DNA from: an uncultured Winogradskyella sp.
GTDB taxonomy: Bacteria > Bacteroidota > Bacteroidia > Flavobacteriales > Flavobacteriaceae
Assembly: GCA_913055905.1 (NCBI GenBank)
Contig: CAJXLB010000001.1
Location: 372,001 to 436,000 of the forward strand
DNA length: 64,000 nt
Direction of reading: 5' to 3'
Shown here in pieces: positions 45,305-53,919 of the stretch. Within the stretch, counting starts at the first letter, position 1. Each line of letters starts with the position of its first letter. Under the pieces are notes generated by a model. It saw nothing but the letters and a program-made list of their open reading frames with translations, ran no database searches and was not told the DNA's origin. Both the position numbers and the translations under genes were made by a program.

Positions 45305-46993
45305 ATGAACACCATAAAAAAAAGACAAGGAAGAACCAGGGCCCAAGAAAGCTCAAACGCTATTGAGCGCATGTATATAACCATGCGCCATCTTTTCAAT
45401 CGTGGGTTCTATAAACCAATGGGAGTTTCGGGTGAAACTCTTATTGAAGCCCTACTACTTTTAAGGCCCGAAATTTACGGCTCTATAGGCGAAGAAAAAG
45501 CAGAATTAGATGGATTGTTATACGTCATTGACCGCTTACCGCAAGGGATAGAAGAATGCAGGTTTATCAATCTAACCAGTGACGAAGGCTATAGCAATTC
45601 ACACTTTAAACCCATAATTCCCCCCAAACGCCGCAGAAATTGCTATCGCATAGATAGCGAACAAATGAATATAGAAATTACAAGAGGTCGTTCGGAGATA
45701 TATGATATATTAACCCATCTTACTTTCTTGTTTGTAGAGTCCCACAAGATTAGAAAACGGGTCCTAATCAACGAGGAGGGTAAAACCATAAGAGACTGGG
45801 AAAAATTAAAAAGTGCAGTAAGTTCTACAAAAAAGCTTAGCCAAAAAGAAAGGGAGATTGCCATTACACATACCGCAAATATTTTAGGTAGAACCTTTAA
45901 TGAACTTACGGAAGCTTACCCTAAGTTTGCCACCAATAATCAACCAGAACGATTATTGCACATTATTTATTGGATAGGAAAACTTGCTATAGAGGAAGCA
46001 CTTAACGATAATAAACGAACCATTACTTTTAGCCCAGTTTTAAGGGAAAGATTGGGCCATCACATCCATGGAGAAATATGGTCCGACGAGATAAAATCTG
46101 TATTACATAAAAACGGTTTATTGGAAAGACCCGTGCATATTATAAGCGCAAACATGCATAGTGTAATGAACTCATTATTTGCAAAAACCGCCATCTCAGG
46201 TTCCAAAACCAACAAAAGCGTTTTTGAAGTTTATGAAGCCCTGAGCAATCCTAGTAATACGGTATTGCGCAATAAGGTGGAAAAAGTCGCTTACCAGAAT
46301 GGGATGATATATGTCAAAGATACCTCGGGCACTAATATAGATGTTCAAATTTTTGATACTGAGAAAATAGACTTTTCTAAAACGTATTTTGAGAATGTAA
46401 CGAAAACAAAAAACAATCCTGTCATTATTGTTATGGACTACGCCTTTGGAGAGCAAGCTTACGAGACAATGGACGAACTCCTTAAACCAGTTAAGGTTAA
46501 TGGCACTAAGGTACATTTAGACGTCAGGTCCATATCCATAATGGGCAAGGCAGGCATACTTCAAGGCGGTAAGGGTGACGTAATGATACCTTCGGCCCAT
46601 ATTTTTGAAGGAACAGCAGATAATTATCCCTTTAAAAACGAACTAAATAAAAACGATTTAGTAGATTGCGGCGTTGATGTATACGAGGGTACTATGGTAA
46701 CGGTTTTAGGGACTTCATTGCAGAACAAGGAAATATTGAAGTTTTTTAAAAAATCCACTTGGAATGTCATAGGCTTGGAAATGGAAGGAGCCCATTACCA
46801 GAAAGCCATACAGGCCGCCTCTAAAGTTAGGGGAAGCATTAACGAGGACGTAAAAGTACGTTACGCGTATTACGCTAGTGATAATCCATTAGAGACCGGG
46901 AGCACCTTGGCCTCTGGAGGTTTAGGCACGGCAGGCGTAAAACCAACATACGTTATAACAAAAAAGATATTGGAACAAATATTTAATTCATAG
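45305..46993 (+). CDS. DUF6909-like protein with a nucleosidase-like C-terminal half
   Basis: A 562-residue cytoplasmic protein that I match to the Flavobacteriia family DUF6909; its function is unknown. The N-terminal half (to about 350) is helical and conserved in basic and aromatic residues. The C-terminal half has KAGILQGGKGDVMIPSAHI and, at about residue 488, GLEMEGAHYQKAIQAA. These resemble the substrate and ME(M/G)E-type catalytic region of the purine-nucleoside phosphorylase / AMP nucleosidase superfamily. I infer an N-glycosidase or phosphorylase fold, but the match is short. Only 3 bp separate it from the following Wzz-like gene. Confidence 0.75.
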   Translation: MNTIKKRQGRTRAQESSNAIERMYITMRHLFNRGFYKPMGVSGETLIEALLLLRPEIYGSIGEEKAELDGLLYVIDRLPQGIEECRFINLTSDEGYSNSHFKPIIPPKRRRNCYRIDSEQMNIEITRGRSEIYDILTHLTFLFVESHKIRKRVLINEEGKTIRDWEKLKSAVSSTKKLSQKEREIAITHTANILGRTFNELTEAYPKFATNNQPERLLHIIYWIGKLAIEEALNDNKRTITFSPVLRERLGHHIHGEIWSDEIKSVLHKNGLLERPVHIISANMHSVMNSLFAKTAISGSKTNKSVFEVYEALSNPSNTVLRNKVEKVAYQNGMIYVKDTSGTNIDVQIFDTEKIDFSKTYFENVTKTKNNPVIIVMDYAFGEQAYETMDELLKPVKVNGTKVHLDVRSISIMGKAGILQGGKGDVMIPSAHIFEGTADNYPFKNELNKNDLVDCGVDVYEGTMVTVLGTSLQNKEILKFFKKSTWNVIGLEMEGAHYQKAIQAASKVRGSINEDVKVRYAYYASDNPLETGSTLASGGLGTAGVKPTYVITKKILEQIFNS

Positions 46994-46996
46994 GAT

Positions 46997-48049
46997 ATGA
47001 GTGATAAATCTAAGGAAATAAGACAAAACGAAGAGATTGATTTGATTTTAATTTTTAATTTATTAGGTCGCTTTATTAAAAGAGTATTTAATAAGATTAT
47101 AGATTTGTTTAAGGGAATTTTTCACGTAATCATTCTCCTTTTAAAACCAGTTGTAGATAATTTTAAGTTAATTTCAATTGTTGTTTTTTCATCATTCATA
47201 CTTGGCTTCATTGCAGAAAAGTTGACACCAACAGTATATTTTTCTGATATGTTGGTTAAACCTTATTTTGAGTCCAAATACCAATTAGCAAATAATGTTA
47301 ATTATTTTAATGCCCTAATAAGCTCAAATAATTTAGAAGAATTATCTAATATTTTCGAGATTGATACAGTGTCTGCCGGGAATTTAATAGGATTTGAATT
47401 AGAAATTGGACCAGAAACCCAAAATGACCTGCTTTTGGAATATGATACCTACATTAAATCAATTGATAGTGCTTTAGCGGCAGAGGTAACTTATGAAGAG
47501 TTTCTCGAAAATAGAGACATTTTGGCTGGTAGTATTTTTTCTATTATGGCCAAGGCTTATACTCCAGAAATATTTCCAAAACTCGAAAAAGGATTCAGAA
47601 AAACTTTTGAGAACGAATACTCTAAAAAGTTAAAGAAAATTAGAGACTCAACTTTACTAATTGAAAAAATTCAGGTTAAAAATGAAATAAAGAAGGTAGA
47701 CAGTTTGCAACAGATTTATTTTAAGGTTTTAATTAACGAATCAGAGAAAAAAACACCTACAATGACCGGTAGTTCCCTTATTCCTATGGTAAATGAGAAA
47801 ACAGTTACTCGTGAATACGAGCTGTTTCAAGAGGAGCTAAAAATGCGAAAGTCCCTCAGAAATATTGAAGAAAAACTTATTCAAGAAAGTGAATATTATG
47901 ATGTCCTAGCAGGGTTTGAAGCACGCGGAAGTACATATAGTGATATTTGGCAAAAGTACTCCTTGTTACTTCCCGCGCTCAGTTTTATAATAATGGTGAT
48001 ATTATTTGGTGCTTTCAAAGCGTTCAATTTTATTAAAAACTACGAATAA
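46997..48049 (+). CDS. Wzz-like polysaccharide chain-length determinant
   Basis: A 350-residue membrane protein with the topology of polysaccharide co-polymerases: a helix at about residues 55-75 (FKLISIVVFSSFILGFIAEKL), a large periplasmic domain predicted to be helical (about 80-315), and a C-terminal helix (LLLPALSFIIMVILFGAF, about 322-341). An unusually long hydrophobic or amphipathic N-terminal segment (about 15-50) precedes the first helix. The usual Pro-rich motif beside TM2 is not obvious, and there is no kinase domain. It opens the polysaccharide locus, following DUF6909 by 3 bp. Function is inferred from topology and context. Confidence 0.65.
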   Translation: MSDKSKEIRQNEEIDLILIFNLLGRFIKRVFNKIIDLFKGIFHVIILLLKPVVDNFKLISIVVFSSFILGFIAEKLTPTVYFSDMLVKPYFESKYQLANNVNYFNALISSNNLEELSNIFEIDTVSAGNLIGFELEIGPETQNDLLLEYDTYIKSIDSALAAEVTYEEFLENRDILAGSIFSIMAKAYTPEIFPKLEKGFRKTFENEYSKKLKKIRDSTLLIEKIQVKNEIKKVDSLQQIYFKVLINESEKKTPTMTGSSLIPMVNEKTVTREYELFQEELKMRKSLRNIEEKLIQESEYYDVLAGFEARGSTYSDIWQKYSLLLPALSFIIMVILFGAFKAFNFIKNYE

Positions 48050-48089
48050 ACTCACGTGCTTTTATCATGAGGGATATTAGAGGGTATTA

Positions 48090-48122
48090 TTTGTGCTCTT
48101 CCAAAAGTGTGTTCTAATTTTG
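48090..48122 (+). promoter_or_regulatory. promoter for the sulfotransferase-led polysaccharide operon
   Basis: TTTG at 48090-48093 and TAATTTTG at 48115-48122, separated by 21 bp, match both the -33 and -7 elements of Bacteroidota promoters. The gene start lies 54 bp downstream. Of the promoter candidates listed, it is the only one with both elements in place at ordinary spacing. Confidence 0.7.
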
Positions 48123-48176
48123 TCATTGCATTAAGAACATAGTTAGTCTAGTTACCTTATCTAAGAATATTTTCAA

Positions 48177-49037
48177 ATGACTAAGACCCTAGTTTATATT
48201 ATAGGTGCCGGCAGAAGTGGGACCACACTCCTTGATATTGTTTTAGGTAATGCTAAAAACGCAATCAGCCTTGGGGAAATAAATAGGTTTTTTAGAAGGT
48301 CTGGCGTTCCCCCAAAACGAAAAGATTATTCAAAAGTCTATAAGTATTGGAAAAAAATAAGAAACGACTTTTTATCAGACTCAGATTTAGATATTAAACA
48401 ACTAGAGAAGGAATTTGAGAATAATGAATACCATACCTCTTGGCTTAAATGTCTTTTTAAACTGAATAGCAAATCATATCAATTTCTCCTTCAAAAACAC
48501 TATCAATCAATATTGAGAAATACTCATGAGAGTATTATTATTGAGTCGTCAAAATACCCAAGCAGGGCAATTAACATATGCAATTACGTAGCCAACGAAA
48601 ATTTAGAAGTTAAGTTTATATATTTGAGGAAAGACCCAGTTTCTGTTGTAAAGTCGTTTGAAAAAAAGGGTTTGGAACAACCATCAAAAGGTTTTTTAGC
48701 TTCCAACTTATATTATTTGTTGGTCAATATTATTTGCCAGTTTTCAGTTTTTTCAATTAGGCGTAAAGGATTTGTTGTTTCAAAAGTAAAATATGAAGAT
48801 TTAATAGAAAAAAGAGATTTGGAGATAAGGCGAGTAGGTGAAGATTTGAGTTTAAATCTATTGGAATTAGAAGATAAATTAAAAAAGAATTCTCCTCTGG
48901 ATACGGGTTTTTTGTTCGATGGCAATAGAATAAGATTGAAAGAAACATTACATTTGCGGACATCAGAGGCAAATGATTCGATTAAAACAGGAAAGGAAAT
49001 TTTCACGAGAATTTTTAATTATATAGTTTATAGATAA
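48177..49037 (+). CDS. sulfotransferase family protein
   Basis: A 286-residue protein with the sulfotransferase P-loop-like PAPS-binding motif IIGAGRSGTTLLDIVLGN (about 8-25). A 3'-phosphate-binding region follows, visible as IESSKYPSRAINI and IYLRKDPVSVVKSFEKKG (about 140-175). It has no signal peptide, so it would act in the cytoplasm on a lipid-linked glycan or other soluble acceptor. It lies in a locus with a full set of PAPS-making genes, which strengthens the functional guess. The promoter is 54 bp upstream, and the stop overlaps the next gene by 1 bp (TAATG). Confidence 0.86.
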   Translation: MTKTLVYIIGAGRSGTTLLDIVLGNAKNAISLGEINRFFRRSGVPPKRKDYSKVYKYWKKIRNDFLSDSDLDIKQLEKEFENNEYHTSWLKCLFKLNSKSYQFLLQKHYQSILRNTHESIIIESSKYPSRAINICNYVANENLEVKFIYLRKDPVSVVKSFEKKGLEQPSKGFLASNLYYLLVNIICQFSVFSIRRKGFVVSKVKYEDLIEKRDLEIRRVGEDLSLNLLELEDKLKKNSPLDTGFLFDGNRIRLKETLHLRTSEANDSIKTGKEIFTRIFNYIVYR

Positions 49038-50347
49038 TGAACATTGGTGTATTTGGTTTAGGGTATGTAGGTGTTGTCTGTTGTGCTTGTTTTTCAAGAG
49101 AAGGACATAATGTAATCGGAGTTGATGTAGATAAGGCTAAGGTAAATTTAGTTAATCAGGGAAAATCAACAATTATTGAAAAGGGCTTGGAGGAACAAAT
49201 ACAGGCATCAGTCAGTAATGGTCTACTTACGGCTACAGAGGACTATGAAATGGCAGTTAGGAAAACTGAAATATCTTTCGTTTGTGTAGGTACTCCTAGC
49301 CTACCAAATGGAGGTATTAATCTTGGCTATATTTTCGAGGTTTCGAAGCAAATTGCTCACAGTATTAAGGACAAGAAAGATTTTCACACAATTGTCATTA
49401 GAAGCACTGTAAAAGTTGGGACGCTCAAGGCATGTAAAGAGATAATTGAGGACATTTCAGGTAAAAAGCACGGTGTAGATTTTGGAGTGGTTTCCAATCC
49501 CGAATTTTTAAGGGAAGGAACTGCCATGTATGATTTTATAAATCCACCATACACAATTATAGGAACTTACAGCGCAATAGCAGAAGCGGTAATGAGAGAA
49601 TTATATAAGTCAATTGATGCACCACTGTATACTATAAAACCAGAAGAGGCTGAAATGATTAAATATGCCAACAACAATTTTCATGCAATGAAAATTACTT
49701 TTGCCAATGAAATTGGAAATATTTGCAAGGAGAACGGGGTTGATGGACATGTGGTAATGGATATTGTTTCAAAGGACACCAAGCTAAATCTTTCTCCTTA
49801 TTATTTAAAACCTGGATTTGCTTTTGGCGGATCTTGTTTGCCTAAAGATGTTAGGGGCCTAACTCAAGCTGCAAAAAGCTTAGACTTAAAAACCCCTTTA
49901 TTGTCAAGCTTGCTCAAAAGCAACTTTTATCAAATAGATAGAGGATTGGATTTAATTTATGAAACGGGTAAGAAGAAAATAGGTTTTTTAGGATTTGCGT
50001 TTAAATCTGGTACTGACGATTTGAGAGAAAGCCCTATGGTCACTGTTATTGAAACTCTTATTGGGAAAGGATTTGATTTGAGAGTTTATGACAGCAATGT
50101 TCACCTATCATCCCTTTTAGGTAAAAACAAAGATTATATTAATAGTCACATTCCACACATATACAAATTGTTAAAAGAAGATATTAATCAAGTGATAGAT
50201 CATTCAGAGGTAATAGTAATTGGAAATAATGCCTCTGAATTTTATGACATACTTAAACAGATTCCAGATAATAAAATCATAATTGATTTAGTCAGAGTTG
50301 ACAAAGACAGAACTTCAAATGGCAACTATGTTGGAATTTGCTGGTAA
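49037..50347 (+). CDS. nucleotide-sugar 6-dehydrogenase (AlgD-like, GDP-mannose type)
   Basis: A 436-residue NAD-dependent enzyme that oxidises a nucleotide sugar to the corresponding uronic acid. The NAD fold is IGVFGLGYVGVVCCACFSREG (about 3-23), followed by VCVGTPS. The catalytic Cys267 lies in GGSCLPKDVRGL. The Leu in that motif and the GLGYVGVV / NQGKSTIIEKGLE start are closer to AlgD (GDP-mannose) than to UDP-glucose dehydrogenases, which usually have GGSCFPKD. The likely product is a GDP-mannuronate precursor. The choice between GDP-mannose and UDP-sugar is inference. It overlaps the sulfotransferase and the GT4 gene. Confidence 0.88.
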   Translation: MNIGVFGLGYVGVVCCACFSREGHNVIGVDVDKAKVNLVNQGKSTIIEKGLEEQIQASVSNGLLTATEDYEMAVRKTEISFVCVGTPSLPNGGINLGYIFEVSKQIAHSIKDKKDFHTIVIRSTVKVGTLKACKEIIEDISGKKHGVDFGVVSNPEFLREGTAMYDFINPPYTIIGTYSAIAEAVMRELYKSIDAPLYTIKPEEAEMIKYANNNFHAMKITFANEIGNICKENGVDGHVVMDIVSKDTKLNLSPYYLKPGFAFGGSCLPKDVRGLTQAAKSLDLKTPLLSSLLKSNFYQIDRGLDLIYETGKKKIGFLGFAFKSGTDDLRESPMVTVIETLIGKGFDLRVYDSNVHLSSLLGKNKDYINSHIPHIYKLLKEDINQVIDHSEVIVIGNNASEFYDILKQIPDNKIIIDLVRVDKDRTSNGNYVGICW

Positions 50348-51515
50348 ACACATTTTGATTATAATTGAAAATCTGCCAGCACCATTTGATAGGAGGGTCT
50401 GGCAAGAGGCAACAACCTTAGCAAAACATGGGGCTAAAGTTTCAATTATCTGCCCTAAAATGAAAGGTTATGATAAATCTTTTGAGGTTATTGAAGACAT
50501 TGAAATTTATCGACACAGCCTTAAAGAAGGTAAGGGAGCATTAGGTTATCTTATAGAATACTCTCAGGCCATTTTCTGGGAATTTATTTTAAGTTGGAAG
50601 ATTTTTTTTAAGAAAAGATTTGACGTTATTCACGGCTGTAATCCGCCAGACTTAATTTTTTTTATCGCCTTGTTTTTTAAACCTTTTGGCGTAAAATATG
50701 TTTTTGATCACCATGATATTAATCCCGAATTATACATATCGAAATTCAACAAGAAGGGCTTTTTCTATCAGCTTATGCTATTATTCGAGAAATTAACGTT
50801 TAAGACGGCTAATTTTTCAATAGCAACAAATGAATCATATAAAAAAATAGCCATCGAAAGAGGCGGTATAACCAAAGATAGAGTTCAGGTCGTAAGAAGC
50901 GGCCCTAAATTAGATCGTCTTAAATTACTTCCGCCAAACAAAGCGCTAAAGAAAGGGCGTTTATTCTTAGTGGGTTATGTTGGTGTTATAGGGGAACAAG
51001 AAGGTCTTGATTTACTTTTAGAATCAATTAAAACTATTGTATCCCTGCGTCAAGATGTACAGTTTGGTATTGTTGGGGGAGGCACTTCTTTAAATGATAT
51101 TCAAACAATGTGTAAAAGCATGGGGCTAAGCGACTATGTTGATTTTTACGGCAGAGTTGATGATAATACCATGTTAGAGGTATTAAATACTGCAGATGTT
51201 TGTGTTAATCCAGATAGACCAACCACCATGAATGATTTATCCACAATGAATAAAATCATGGAGTATATGGCGCTCAAAAAACCTATTGTTCAATACACTT
51301 TAAAAGAAGGGAAGTTTTCTGCAAAGAGAGCCTCGCTATATGCAAAAAATACGGACCCTAAAGATTTTGCTCTTAAGATAATAGAACTTTTAGATAATCC
51401 AGTTCTGCGCCAAGAAATGGGTGAATTTGGCTATCAAAGGGTCGTTAATAAGCTATCTTGGAAATTTGAAAGCAAAAAGTTAGTAAATTTTTACAAGAAA
51501 ATTCTAAATAAATAA
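50328..51515 (+). CDS. glycosyltransferase family 4
   Basis: A GT-B-fold glycosyltransferase of 395 residues from the ATG at 50328 (MLEFAGKHILIIIENLPAPFDRR). The open frame starts upstream at a TTG (50298), and an ATG at 50319 is possible. The N-terminal domain contains the common ENLPAPFDRRVWQEATTLAKHGA. The C-terminal domain has VGYVGVIGEQEGLDLLL and the donor-binding region VCVNPDRPTTMNDLSTMNKIMEYMALKKPIV (about 296-326). It should transfer a sugar from an activated donor to the growing glycan at the inner membrane. It overlaps the dehydrogenase by 20 bp. Confidence 0.92.
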   Translation: MLEFAGKHILIIIENLPAPFDRRVWQEATTLAKHGAKVSIICPKMKGYDKSFEVIEDIEIYRHSLKEGKGALGYLIEYSQAIFWEFILSWKIFFKKRFDVIHGCNPPDLIFFIALFFKPFGVKYVFDHHDINPELYISKFNKKGFFYQLMLLFEKLTFKTANFSIATNESYKKIAIERGGITKDRVQVVRSGPKLDRLKLLPPNKALKKGRLFLVGYVGVIGEQEGLDLLLESIKTIVSLRQDVQFGIVGGGTSLNDIQTMCKSMGLSDYVDFYGRVDDNTMLEVLNTADVCVNPDRPTTMNDLSTMNKIMEYMALKKPIVQYTLKEGKFSAKRASLYAKNTDPKDFALKIIELLDNPVLRQEMGEFGYQRVVNKLSWKFESKKLVNFYKKILNK

Positions 51516-51519
51516 CTAA

Positions 51520-52323
51520 ATGGAGGAGCTTCAACAAATTGCAATCAAAGCGGCTTTGCAGGCTGGGCAAGTCATAATGGAGGTTTATGATTCAGATATT
51601 GAAGTCGAATATAAAAATGATAAATCACCTTTAACGGAGGCTGATAATAAGGCCAATGAGGTCATTAATTTGTATTTAAAAAAGACCGAAATACCAATAA
51701 TTTCCGAAGAAAACAGACAAATACACTACAACATCAGAAAAAAATGGAGTCTTTGTTGGATAATTGACCCAGTAGACGGCACAAAAGAGTTTATTAAAAG
51801 AAACGGAGAGTTTACCGTAAACATTGCGTTGGTTGAGAACGGAAAACCTAAAGTTGGGGTTATTTATGTCCCGGAGAAGAAAGAACTCTATTTTGGCAAT
51901 ACTCACGAAAAGAAAGCCTACAAAGCATATCTAAAGGAACACGAGGATTCCTTGCGGGATATTATTTCTAATGCCGTACAGCTTAATCCAAAATTTAATT
52001 CCAGTGGCGCAATCAGAATTGTAGGCAGTAGGTCTCATATGAATGATGAAACCGCACAGTTTGTAGAAGACCTAAAACAAAAATACTCCAATGTTAAAAT
52101 TGTCTCTAAAGGAAGCTCATTAAAATTCTGTCTAGTTGCAGAAGGTTTGGCAGATATCTATCCTCGATTTGCACCAACCATGGAGTGGGATACAGCGGCT
52201 GGACAAGCCATATGTGAGGCTGTTGGTTTAACCGTAATCAACCACGAAACACAACAACCGTTACAATACAATAAAGAAAACTTACTAAACCCTTGGTTTA
52301 TGGTTTCAAGCGATGAAAGATAA
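51520..52323 (+). CDS. cysQ: 3'(2'),5'-bisphosphate nucleotidase
   Basis: A 267-residue Mg2+-dependent phosphatase of the inositol monophosphatase superfamily. Signature metal-site motifs are ISEENRQ, WIIDPVDGTKEFIKRNGEFTVNIAL (about 85-109) and EWDTAAGQAICEAVG (about 222-236). CysQ hydrolyses PAP (and PAPS) to AMP (and APS), relieving the inhibition of sulfotransferases by PAP. It is 5 bp after the GT4 gene and overlaps the DUF2061 gene by 11 bp. Its place beside cysC, cysD, cysN and a sulfotransferase supports this assignment over inositol phosphatase. Confidence 0.95.
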   Translation: MEELQQIAIKAALQAGQVIMEVYDSDIEVEYKNDKSPLTEADNKANEVINLYLKKTEIPIISEENRQIHYNIRKKWSLCWIIDPVDGTKEFIKRNGEFTVNIALVENGKPKVGVIYVPEKKELYFGNTHEKKAYKAYLKEHEDSLRDIISNAVQLNPKFNSSGAIRIVGSRSHMNDETAQFVEDLKQKYSNVKIVSKGSSLKFCLVAEGLADIYPRFAPTMEWDTAAGQAICEAVGLTVINHETQQPLQYNKENLLNPWFMVSSDER

Positions 52324-52744
52324 ATCTTACAAAAGACATATTGCCAAAACATTTACCTGGAGAATTGTTGGTACTTTAGATACCATTGTCTTGTCCTGGA
52401 TTATATCTGGAAACCCATTTACAGGATTAAAGATTGGTGTGGCCGAGGTTATCACTAAAATGCTTCTATACTATGTTCATGAGCGTGTTTGGTTTAATAT
52501 CAACCTCTCTAAGGACGGGCAAATTTTGGAGAGTAGAAAACGGCATATTGCCAAAACTTTTACTTGGAGACTAGTTGGCACACTGGATACCATGGTGCTA
52601 GCATGGCTTATTTCAGGCGATGCCATAATTGGACTAAAAATTGGTTTTGCTGAGGTAATAACTAAAATGTTGTTATATTACTTACACGAAAGGCTTTGGT
52701 ATAAAATAGACTTTGGAGTTGAAAATTTAAGAAAGAGTAATTAA
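52313..52744 (+). CDS. membrane protein with two tandem DUF2061 domains
   Basis: A 143-residue protein made of two near-identical halves. Each half has KRHIAKTFTWR(I/L)VGTLDT, a hydrophobic helix (about 24-34 and 94-104) and ITKMLLYY(V/L)HER(V/L)W. This is two copies of DUF2061, a small membrane family of unknown function often found beside sulfate-activation genes. The repeats are about 65% identical by eye, so the duplication looks recent or tightly constrained. It overlaps cysQ by 11 bp and is upstream of cysC. A part in sulfate uptake or handling is inference from context. Confidence 0.88.
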   Translation: MKDKSYKRHIAKTFTWRIVGTLDTIVLSWIISGNPFTGLKIGVAEVITKMLLYYVHERVWFNINLSKDGQILESRKRHIAKTFTWRLVGTLDTMVLAWLISGDAIIGLKIGFAEVITKMLLYYLHERLWYKIDFGVENLRKSN

Positions 52745-52818
52745 ATTATTTAATTTATAAAACCAAAGTTTAAAATCAATAAGCTGTTTTTAGGTCTGCG
52801 TTTAAGTTTAATAGGAAT

Positions 52819-53421
52819 ATGACGAAAAATATAATATCACAACATTATCAAATAAATGTTCAAAGTAGGCGAAAGCAAAACCAACACAATTCTTTTTTAA
52901 TATGGTTCACCGGATTGTCAGGCTCAGGCAAATCTACAATCGCAAATGCACTAGAATATAGACTACATAAAGCCGGTATAAAAACTTACATCTTAGATGG
53001 AGATAACGTGAGGCATGGTTTAAATAAGGATTTAACATTTTCGCCACAAGACAGAACGGAAAATATAAGACGTATAGCCGAGGTTGCCAGTCTTATGGTA
53101 GATGCTGGTTTAGTGGTACTTGCTGCGTTTGTTTCACCTTATAAAAAAGATAGAGATAACATTAGAAGTATAGTTAAAGATGTTAACTTTGTCGAAGTTT
53201 ATGTGAATACAAGCATAGAGGAATGTGAAAAAAGAGATGTCAAGGGCTTGTACAAAAAAGCTAGAAAAGGACTTATTGAGAATATGACAGGAATCTCAGC
53301 ACCTTATGAAGCACCTACCACCCCTGATATTGAGGTGAAAACTGAAGAAGAAAGTTTAGACACAATTGTAAATAGAATTCTTGAATATATAAATCCAAAA
53401 CTCCAGACTAATGAAAACTAA
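52819..53421 (+). CDS. cysC: adenylylsulfate kinase
   Basis: A 200-residue kinase that phosphorylates adenosine 5'-phosphosulfate (APS) to PAPS. The Walker A motif is FTGLSGSGKSTIANALEYRL (about 31-50). Other family motifs are YILDGDNVRHGLNKDLTFSPQDRTENIRR (about 57-85) and the region around VNTSIEECEKRDVKGLYKKARKG. Length agrees with stand-alone CysC. Because only CysC is nearby and no PAPS reductase is present, the PAPS it makes is probably meant for sulfotransfer. It overlaps the next gene by 11 bp. Confidence 0.97.
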   Translation: MTKNIISQHYQINVQSRRKQNQHNSFLIWFTGLSGSGKSTIANALEYRLHKAGIKTYILDGDNVRHGLNKDLTFSPQDRTENIRRIAEVASLMVDAGLVVLAAFVSPYKKDRDNIRSIVKDVNFVEVYVNTSIEECEKRDVKGLYKKARKGLIENMTGISAPYEAPTTPDIEVKTEEESLDTIVNRILEYINPKLQTNEN

Positions 53422-53914
53422 TTTATTATATGTAATCATTGCTCTATTGTTTGCATCTTCCTGTAAAGACGGAAAAGAAAAGCAAGTCAATTCCAATGCG
53501 GAAGATACAAATATAAATAAGGTAGAATCGACTTTTGAAGACCAGCTTTTAGACTTGAGAGATGTTAATGTTCAGCTTAATGAGAACTATAAAATTAAAA
53601 AATTTGGTATGCTGAGACATAACGACAGTATATTTAGTTTTGTTTTTAGGTTGGATGACAGTGTAATGCAAAATGAGGTCACTAAATACAGTATTGGAAT
53701 TAAAGGGTTCAATGTTAGTCTAGAAGACCCATACAACGCAACCTTTAGTCCATCCATTGAGACCAGGGACAATAATAAGTACTTGATTTTAAGAAGAAAG
53801 ATAGGGAAAACAAGTTATTTTGACAGTTTAGAAGTCTATTCCTATAATCGTAACGATTGGAAATCTTCAGGAAGAATCGCTTCTTTTAAGATAAGGGATG
53901 TTTTATTTGAATAA
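53411..53914 (+). CDS. unrecognised small lipoprotein in the sulfate-activation operon
   Basis: A 167-residue protein with a lipoprotein-like signal peptide (NLLYVIIALLFASSCKDGKEK, Cys at residue 18). I do not recognise the rest. It is beta-rich (about 45-165), with NENYKIKKFGMLRHNDSIFSFVFRLDD and a C-terminal SFKIRDVLFE. It sits between cysC, with an 11-bp overlap, and cysD, 5 bp away, so it is part of the sulfate-activation operon. That placement is odd for an exported protein. A role in surface attachment or sensing of the sulfated product is only speculation. Confidence 0.8.
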   Translation: MKTNLLYVIIALLFASSCKDGKEKQVNSNAEDTNINKVESTFEDQLLDLRDVNVQLNENYKIKKFGMLRHNDSIFSFVFRLDDSVMQNEVTKYSIGIKGFNVSLEDPYNATFSPSIETRDNNKYLILRRKIGKTSYFDSLEVYSYNRNDWKSSGRIASFKIRDVLFE

Positions 53915-53919
53915 AATTT

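Noticed and set aside
50298-50327. TTG start for the first GT4 gene
   Set aside because: It would add residues overlapping the dehydrogenase by 50 bp; the ATG at 50328 gives the family-like N-terminus.
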